From: Anaerolineales bacterium
GTDB lineage: Bacteria; Chloroflexota; Anaerolineae; Anaerolineales; UBA11579
Direction: 5' to 3'
Assembly: GCA_016932165.1 (NCBI GenBank)
Contig: JAFGDK010000081.1
Span: 1-36,493 of the forward strand
Length of the DNA: 36,493 nt
The notes below the pieces were generated by a model. That model made no database searches. It saw only the letters and a list, made by a program, of their open reading frames with translations, and had not been told where the DNA came from. Both the position numbers and the translations under genes were made by a program. Shown here piece after piece: positions 32,196 to 36,493 of the stretch. Positions within the stretch are counted from its first letter, which is position 1; each line of letters opens with the position of its first letter.

Positions 32196-32957
32196 ATGAA
32201 AATCACCACCTGGAACGTGAACGGCCTGAGGGCAATGCTGAATAAGAATGGATGGGAGTGGGTCAGGGAATATTCACCTGATGTGGTCTGTCTGCAGGAG
32301 ATCAAAGCGCGGCCGGAGCAATTAACAGAAGCCCAGCTTGCGTTATTTGAGGGATACACTTCTTATTGGAATCCTGCCGAACGGCCGGGTTACAGCGGGG
32401 TGGCGTTGTTCTTAAAATCAGATGCACCCAGTAAAAATGGGTTAGGTATCGATCGCTTTGACGGCGAGGGACGTGTGATCCAGACCGCATTTGATGATTT
32501 CACCCTGTTTAATATCTATTTTCCGAATGGCAGCCGGGATCACAGCCGGGTGCCGTTCAAGCTAGATTTCTATGCTGCACTGCTGGAGATCTGCGATCAA
32601 ATGCACGCCAGAGGTGAAAAAGTTGTGATCTGCGGGGATATCAACACCGCCCATGAGGAAATTGATCTGAAAAACCATAAGACCAACCATAATACGACTG
32701 GATTCCTGCCGGAGGAACGGGCCTGGATCACAAAATATCTGGATAACGGGTTTGTGGATGCTTTCAGGGCGCGATACCCAGATAAGGAGCAGTACACCTG
32801 GTGGAGCTATATGGGGAATGCGCGGGCAAATAATGTTGGATGGCGGCTGGATTATTTCATGGTCTCTGAAGATTTGATGCCGCGTGTCGCAGATGTGATC
32901 ATCCACGATGAGGTGAGGGGCTCCGATCACTGCCCGGTGACGATGATCTTGAAATAA
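32196..32957 (+). CDS. xth: Exonuclease III family AP endonuclease
   Basis: A 253-residue exonuclease III (Xth/ExoA) that nicks DNA at abasic sites and removes 3' blocking groups in base-excision repair. The catalytic set is complete: TTWNVNGLRA, LQEIKARPEQ (metal Glu), GYSGVALF, GDINTAHEEIDL (active-site Asp/Asn), RLDYFMVSEDL, and the terminal GSDHCPVTMIL with the catalytic Asp-His. The 17-base gap after the flavodoxin-fold gene and the lack of a promoter in it suggest co-transcription. The ribosome site before the ATG is weak (TTAGG). Confidence 0.95.
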   Translation: MKITTWNVNGLRAMLNKNGWEWVREYSPDVVCLQEIKARPEQLTEAQLALFEGYTSYWNPAERPGYSGVALFLKSDAPSKNGLGIDRFDGEGRVIQTAFDDFTLFNIYFPNGSRDHSRVPFKLDFYAALLEICDQMHARGEKVVICGDINTAHEEIDLKNHKTNHNTTGFLPEERAWITKYLDNGFVDAFRARYPDKEQYTWWSYMGNARANNVGWRLDYFMVSEDLMPRVADVIIHDEVRGSDHCPVTMILK

Positions 32958-33226
32958 GAAAGGGGATCACCCTGGTCTAGGACTAAAAATACCTCAGGGT
33001 GGTGGAAACCGGTTGGAAGCAGGCGGGAATCACAGATGGAAACCGTCAGAGGGGGATGAGAAAACCACGCGGCGCAGGTTATTTGTCCCAGTCCTCCGAA
33101 TTTGGGGGGATGGGCTGCACCCGATTTGAAGATTCTCTCCACGAGGCTGTTGATTGATGGCTGGACAGGATATTTTTCGAGTAAAATTGCTGGTAATTTT
33201 TCCCCAACCTACACAAGGAGAACCGA
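32958..33226 (+). other. Structured intergenic region before the S41 lipoprotein gene
   Basis: This 269-base stretch has no reading frame I trust. It contains a hairpin CACCCTG (32968-32974) with CAGGGTG (32995-33001), a second CCCAGTCCTCC (33087-33097) with GGGGGGATGGG (33104-33114) with one mismatch, and a short direct repeat TGGAAACCG. It does not match a riboswitch class I can name. AAGGAG just before 33227 is the ribosome site of the next gene. Confidence 0.4.
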
Positions 33227-35764
33227 ATGCAAAAACGGATAAGACTGATCTTCATTCTACTGGTCATTTTTTTGCTATTGTCAGCCTGTACCGGTGGAGA
33301 GAACGCCCCCAACCCCGGAAACCAGGCAGCTGCCCAGAACGAGGAAATTGAAGCGCCGCCAACTGGCGAAGAATCTGAGCCTGAGGTGGTCTATGATGAA
33401 CCCTATGAGATCACTGGCGGGTTTGAATACTCCAACAGCATCATCACAGATTACTATGTAGAGCACGCAGTCGCCTTGCTGGATATGCATGCTTTTGTGG
33501 TGCGGGATGAGGAGTGGGAGATGCCGGTCACTTCCCAGACCCTTGGCTTTCTCGATATCGATATGGAAGCGATGACGGCCCAGTACTGGCTGCAATTGCC
33601 GGTGCAGCCTGCTGGGATCCTGAATGATGTGGATCACGACAGCAAGGAAGAGACCGGTGTGCAGGTCTTTGCGGTGGGGTATAACCCCAACCTGTACGGC
33701 GGTCCCTACTCTGAGGGTGATGATGCTTCCATCGGATGGCCTTCCTACCTGGCTTCTGTGATCGCGGATACTGAGAATCAGGATGAGATCATTGGCGGCA
33801 AGCTGGTGGTCTGGTCTCCGGATGAGGCACAGGAGTTCCCGACTGGGTTTGGGGAAGATGGTCTATTGTTCACCGAGGACGACCCGGTGGGGCCGATCCT
33901 GCCTGGCTATACGATCGTAGACCTGGATCGGGCTCCCTTTGAATTCATCAAAGAGCATCAGCCGGTATTGACTCTCTATGAGCCCAAAGACATCGCCGTG
34001 AAAGACTTCTCGGAAGATTCGTACACCGGAGCTTTTCAGAAGATGTTCGACATCATCAGCGTGGAATATGCCTTCAATGGGATTGAGGGCAAGGCCCCTG
34101 ATTGGGATGCCCTCTATTCCGAGATTTACCCCAGAATTGAACAGGCTGAAGCCGACAATGATCTGGCCGCGTATGTCTTCGCTCTGCGTGACTTCACCTG
34201 GGCGTTCAAGGATGGGCATGTCGGGCTGGGCGGCGGCGGTGATCTACTCAACGAAGCCTTTACCAATGACACTGATGGCGGTTATGGTTTTGCGATCCGT
34301 GAACTGGATGACGGACGGGTGATTGTGATCTACCTGCAGGAAGGTGGTCCGGCAGAAGCTGCCGGGATTGAGCTGGGCGCAGAGATTACCGGGTTCAACG
34401 GCAAGCCGATCAGCGAAGCGATCGCAGAAACCAAGACCTGGACCCTCCCAACCTCCTCTGATTTCGATCTCCGCTACCAGCAGTCTCGTTACCTGCTGGC
34501 GGATCCGGTTGGGACTGAGATCGAGGTCGCCTTTGTTAATCCCGAAGGGCAGCCCCAAACGGCCTCTCTGACAGCGATCAGCGAGCGGGACTCTTTCGCT
34601 TTCACTTCTGTGTACAAGGGAGTGAATTTTGATTATATGCTCCCGGTGGATTTCAGCCTGATTGAGGAAGGGAATGCCAAGATCGGGTATATCCGCATGA
34701 ACAGCAACTACGATGATCTCAACCTGATCATACGGCTGTTTGAGCGTGCTCTGCAGGCCTTTGAATTCTATGAGGTGGAAGGGATCATCATTGATATGCG
34801 GGTCAACAGCGGGGGGGCAAACCTTGGCCTGGCCGGCTTGCTCACCGACCAGGAGATCCCAATGGGCCAACTGGAATATTACAGCGAGGCCAGCGGTCAG
34901 TTTGAGCCGGAAGGCCTGCCAGAGAGAGTGCTCCCCAATCAAAACCAGTACCGCTTCAACAAGATGGTCACACTGGTGGCATCGACATGTGCCAGCGCCT
35001 GCGAGCTTGAATCCTACGCTTTTAGCCAGGTGCCGGGGATGATCGTAGTTGGGCTGACTCCCACCGCTGGGGTTGAAGCTGAAGTAGCCCGAGGCCAGTT
35101 CAGCATGCCGGACGACCTTTTCCTGCAGTTCCCGACTGGCCGGTTCACGCTGGAAGATGGTAGCATTTTCCTGGAGGGTCAGGGTGTCCAGCCGACTTTG
35201 AAGGTTCCGATGGATGAGACCACTTCTTTTGCTGAGGGGGATGTCGTGCTGGAATATGGGATCAAAGCTGTTTTAGAACCGCTGGGCGCCGGGATCACTC
35301 CCGAGCATGGGCCGGAGATGGAAACCCGCCTCAAGGCAGCGGAGTCTGCGCTGCTTGGCGGGGCTGCATTCATGGAGGATGAGGCCCGGGAATCTTACAG
35401 CGAGGAACAGTTGGCTGAACCGGGCACATTCACCTATACAGTTTCGCTGAACCAGGAAGATAAGGTAGCCTGGGTGTACGGCTGGTGCGCCTCTCCAGAT
35501 AAACTCGCGGAGAATATGAGCGCCATCGACCTGACCTTCTCATTAGAGGGTGAGATTGTCCCGCTCGAACAAATGCATGTGTTTGACTATCCAGTGGATG
35601 AAACGATGAGCTGCCAGTTTATCTACCAGATCCTGTCGGACTTTGCTCCGGGCGAGCACCATCTTTCTACCCTGGCAACTTTCACCCGACCGATTGACGA
35701 TGGGACCTCTGTTTACCCAGCTGGAGATTGGTTGAACGAGTACACCGTTTACGTATCACCATAG
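33227..35764 (+). CDS. Lipoprotein with PDZ and S41-type peptidase domain
   Basis: An 845-residue predicted lipoprotein: a signal peptide with lipobox LLSAC places the lipidated Cys at residue 21, followed by a Pro/Glu-rich linker. A beta-rich N-terminal domain (about 65-270) leads to a helical region, a PDZ domain (about 350-430; AAGIELGAEITGFNGKPI) and an S41 tail-specific-protease-like core (about 485-670) with IGYIRMNSNY, GIIIDMRVNSGGA and STCASACELESYAF. S590 aligns with the catalytic serine. The partner lysine normally in a GKG motif is missing (the segment reads TPTAG, 611-615), so activity may be altered or lost. A final beta-domain (about 720-845) follows. AAGGAG precedes the ATG; a strong terminator follows. 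It should act outside the membrane. Confidence 0.85.
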   Translation: MQKRIRLIFILLVIFLLLSACTGGENAPNPGNQAAAQNEEIEAPPTGEESEPEVVYDEPYEITGGFEYSNSIITDYYVEHAVALLDMHAFVVRDEEWEMPVTSQTLGFLDIDMEAMTAQYWLQLPVQPAGILNDVDHDSKEETGVQVFAVGYNPNLYGGPYSEGDDASIGWPSYLASVIADTENQDEIIGGKLVVWSPDEAQEFPTGFGEDGLLFTEDDPVGPILPGYTIVDLDRAPFEFIKEHQPVLTLYEPKDIAVKDFSEDSYTGAFQKMFDIISVEYAFNGIEGKAPDWDALYSEIYPRIEQAEADNDLAAYVFALRDFTWAFKDGHVGLGGGGDLLNEAFTNDTDGGYGFAIRELDDGRVIVIYLQEGGPAEAAGIELGAEITGFNGKPISEAIAETKTWTLPTSSDFDLRYQQSRYLLADPVGTEIEVAFVNPEGQPQTASLTAISERDSFAFTSVYKGVNFDYMLPVDFSLIEEGNAKIGYIRMNSNYDDLNLIIRLFERALQAFEFYEVEGIIIDMRVNSGGANLGLAGLLTDQEIPMGQLEYYSEASGQFEPEGLPERVLPNQNQYRFNKMVTLVASTCASACELESYAFSQVPGMIVVGLTPTAGVEAEVARGQFSMPDDLFLQFPTGRFTLEDGSIFLEGQGVQPTLKVPMDETTSFAEGDVVLEYGIKAVLEPLGAGITPEHGPEMETRLKAAESALLGGAAFMEDEARESYSEEQLAEPGTFTYTVSLNQEDKVAWVYGWCASPDKLAENMSAIDLTFSLEGEIVPLEQMHVFDYPVDETMSCQFIYQILSDFAPGEHHLSTLATFTRPIDDGTSVYPAGDWLNEYTVYVSP

Positions 35765-35783
35765 GAGGCAATCTAGAACCTAT

Positions 35784-35823
35784 AAAGAGGCTGCCCATTA
35801 AACCAAAAGGGCAGCCTCTTTTG
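35784..35823. terminator. Bidirectional terminator between S41 lipoprotein and fluC
   Basis: AAAGAGGCTGCCC (35784-35796) pairs perfectly with GGGCAGCCTCTTT (35809-35821) over 13 bases, with a 12-base loop and T residues on the 3' side. Confidence 0.9.
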
Positions 35824-35911
35824 ATATGTTTTGGTGTGGAGCAGTTGAATCATGGGTTGGAGGTCGAGCGGCGAAGCTGGGGGTGATCGATGTGCCAGGA
35901 TGCGGGGCAGG

Positions 35912-36295
35912 CTATTTGATCATTTGGCTGGCAGCAGCCTGTCCGACGAAGACAAAGGCGAGACCGAGAATATTGCTGCCGATCAGGTATAGAAAGGCTG
36001 TGAAGTTTTGCCCGTTCTGAAATAGACTGGCAGATTCCAGGCTGAAGGTTGAGAAGGTGGTGAAGGCACCGACAAAGCCGACCATTAAGAATAGCCGGGC
36101 CTGGGCGTCGATCAGGTCTCTGGCGCCGGCAATGTGGGTTAGAAGACCAAGGACAAAACATCCCAGAATATTGACGAACAGTGTGCCGTAAGGGAAATTA
36201 GCGGCTTTAAACAAATCTTGGACATAGGTGCTGACCAAGTAGCGGGAGACCGCGCCGAGAAATCCACCCAAGCCGAGTATTAGTATGTTGTACAT
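35912..36295 (-). CDS. crcB: Fluoride ion channel FluC/CrcB
   Basis: A 127-residue four-helix membrane protein of the FluC (CrcB) fluoride channel family, which exports fluoride as an antiparallel dimer. Signatures are GLGGFLGAVSRYLVS at the start, FPYGTLFVNILGCFVLG with the conserved Asn, and GFVGAFTTFSTFSLE, containing the Phe/Thr/Ser track that lines the pore. AAGGGTG lies just upstream of the ATG. A minus-strand TATAAT (36354-36359) with TTCACC 17 bases upstream is its likely promoter. No fluoride riboswitch was recognised in the 58-base leader. A single copy is present, so a homodimer is expected. Confidence 0.93.
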   Translation of the reverse strand: MYNILILGLGGFLGAVSRYLVSTYVQDLFKAANFPYGTLFVNILGCFVLGLLTHIAGARDLIDAQARLFLMVGFVGAFTTFSTFSLESASLFQNGQNFTAFLYLIGSNILGLAFVFVGQAAASQMIK

Positions 36296-36353
36296 GCTGC
36301 ACCCTTGATTGATCAGTAATGGTCTGGGCTTTGGGCCCGGTCACAGGGGGGGG

Positions 36354-36382
36354 ATTATACATGAAAAGCGGGGATTGGTGAA
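36354..36382 (-). promoter_or_regulatory. Promoter of the fluC gene
   Basis: Minus-strand TTCACC (36377-36382) and exact TATAAT (36354-36359) are 17 bases apart. The short leader contains a GGGCCCAAAGCCC segment that could form a small hairpin. The remaining 110 bases to the window end show no recognisable feature. Confidence 0.5.
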
Positions 36383-36493
36383 TGGGTCAGGTTGTGCAAA
36401 GTATGTCATTCTCAAAGTCGCTTGACAAATATCGAGAAATTCATCCTGCCCCTGTTCAACCAGCTTGAAACTGTCAAAAAATTTTATAAGTGT

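Noticed and set aside
36296..36360. Fluoride riboswitch upstream of fluC
   Set aside because: The leader is only about 58 bases from the start codon to the -10 box and lacks the conserved crcB-motif sequences; only a small GC hairpin is present.
1..36493. CRISPR arrays, tRNA and rRNA genes
   Set aside because: No regularly spaced repeats, cloverleaf-like segments or rRNA-like sequence were recognised in any intergenic region.

Overview
The window looks like a piece of bacterial chromosome from the phylum Chloroflexota, most likely class Anaerolineae. This is inferred from gene content alone: Thr/Pro-rich stalked lipoproteins, a bacterial NBR1-Ig-like domain protein, a large VanW-type envelope protein, greA next to lysS, an FtsZ ending in the usual C-terminal peptide, and many Anaerolineae-style proteins of unknown function. 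No rRNA, tRNA, CRISPR array, transposase or phage gene was seen. Coding density is high and the genes sit in short operons on both strands, separated by clear hairpin terminators.

Layout. 1-3643 (minus): a Thr/Pro-rich membrane-anchored protein followed by three consecutive M42 metallo-aminopeptidase paralogues. 3745-5734 (plus): a class-V-fold PLP enzyme and a PIG-L type deacetylase, both with promoters almost touching the start codon. 5767-8393 (plus): greA, lysS and a small His-kinase-DHp-like protein. 8407-9144 (minus): a YwaF-like membrane protein. 9301-11544 (plus): a serine T-box leader, serS and a DUF456 membrane protein. 11617-12813 (minus): an NBR1-Ig-like lipoprotein. 13181-16409 (plus): the most unusual locus, a protein with a ribokinase-like N-terminal region, an AAA+ ATPase and a C-terminal RyR domain, followed 7 bases later by a SLOG-family nucleotide-binding protein. 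16492-17831 (minus): a Trm112-like, HEAT-repeat and membrane-protein operon. 17902-20627 (minus): an LCP-like protein and a VanW/G5-like envelope protein. 20851-23928 (minus): an ftsZ operon with an unassigned secreted-enzyme-like or cell-wall-binding-like protein upstream and two small unknown proteins downstream. 24062-27364 (minus): a GT39-type membrane glycosyltransferase, two FHA proteins, an ECF sigma factor and a ZAS-type zinc protein. 27519-28568 (plus): NfuA-like Fe-S scaffold and a membrane protein. 28658-30426 (minus): yceD and the primary sigma factor. 30708-35764 (plus): RdgB/HAM1 nucleotide sanitation enzyme, flavodoxin-fold reductase, exonuclease III and a PDZ/S41 lipoprotein. 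35912-36295 (minus): a FluC/CrcB fluoride channel.

Most genes are housekeeping: translation (lysS, serS, yceD), transcription (greA, rpoD, ECF sigma), division (ftsZ), Fe-S assembly and DNA/nucleotide maintenance. The RyR/AAA+/ribokinase-like plus SLOG pair is the best candidate for an undescribed system. Both RyR and SLOG domains are associated with nucleotide-ligand signalling in prokaryotic conflict systems, and the pair forms an isolated plus-strand bicistron among minus-strand genes. Its function is inferred only. All homology statements come from reading motifs by eye, not from database searches.
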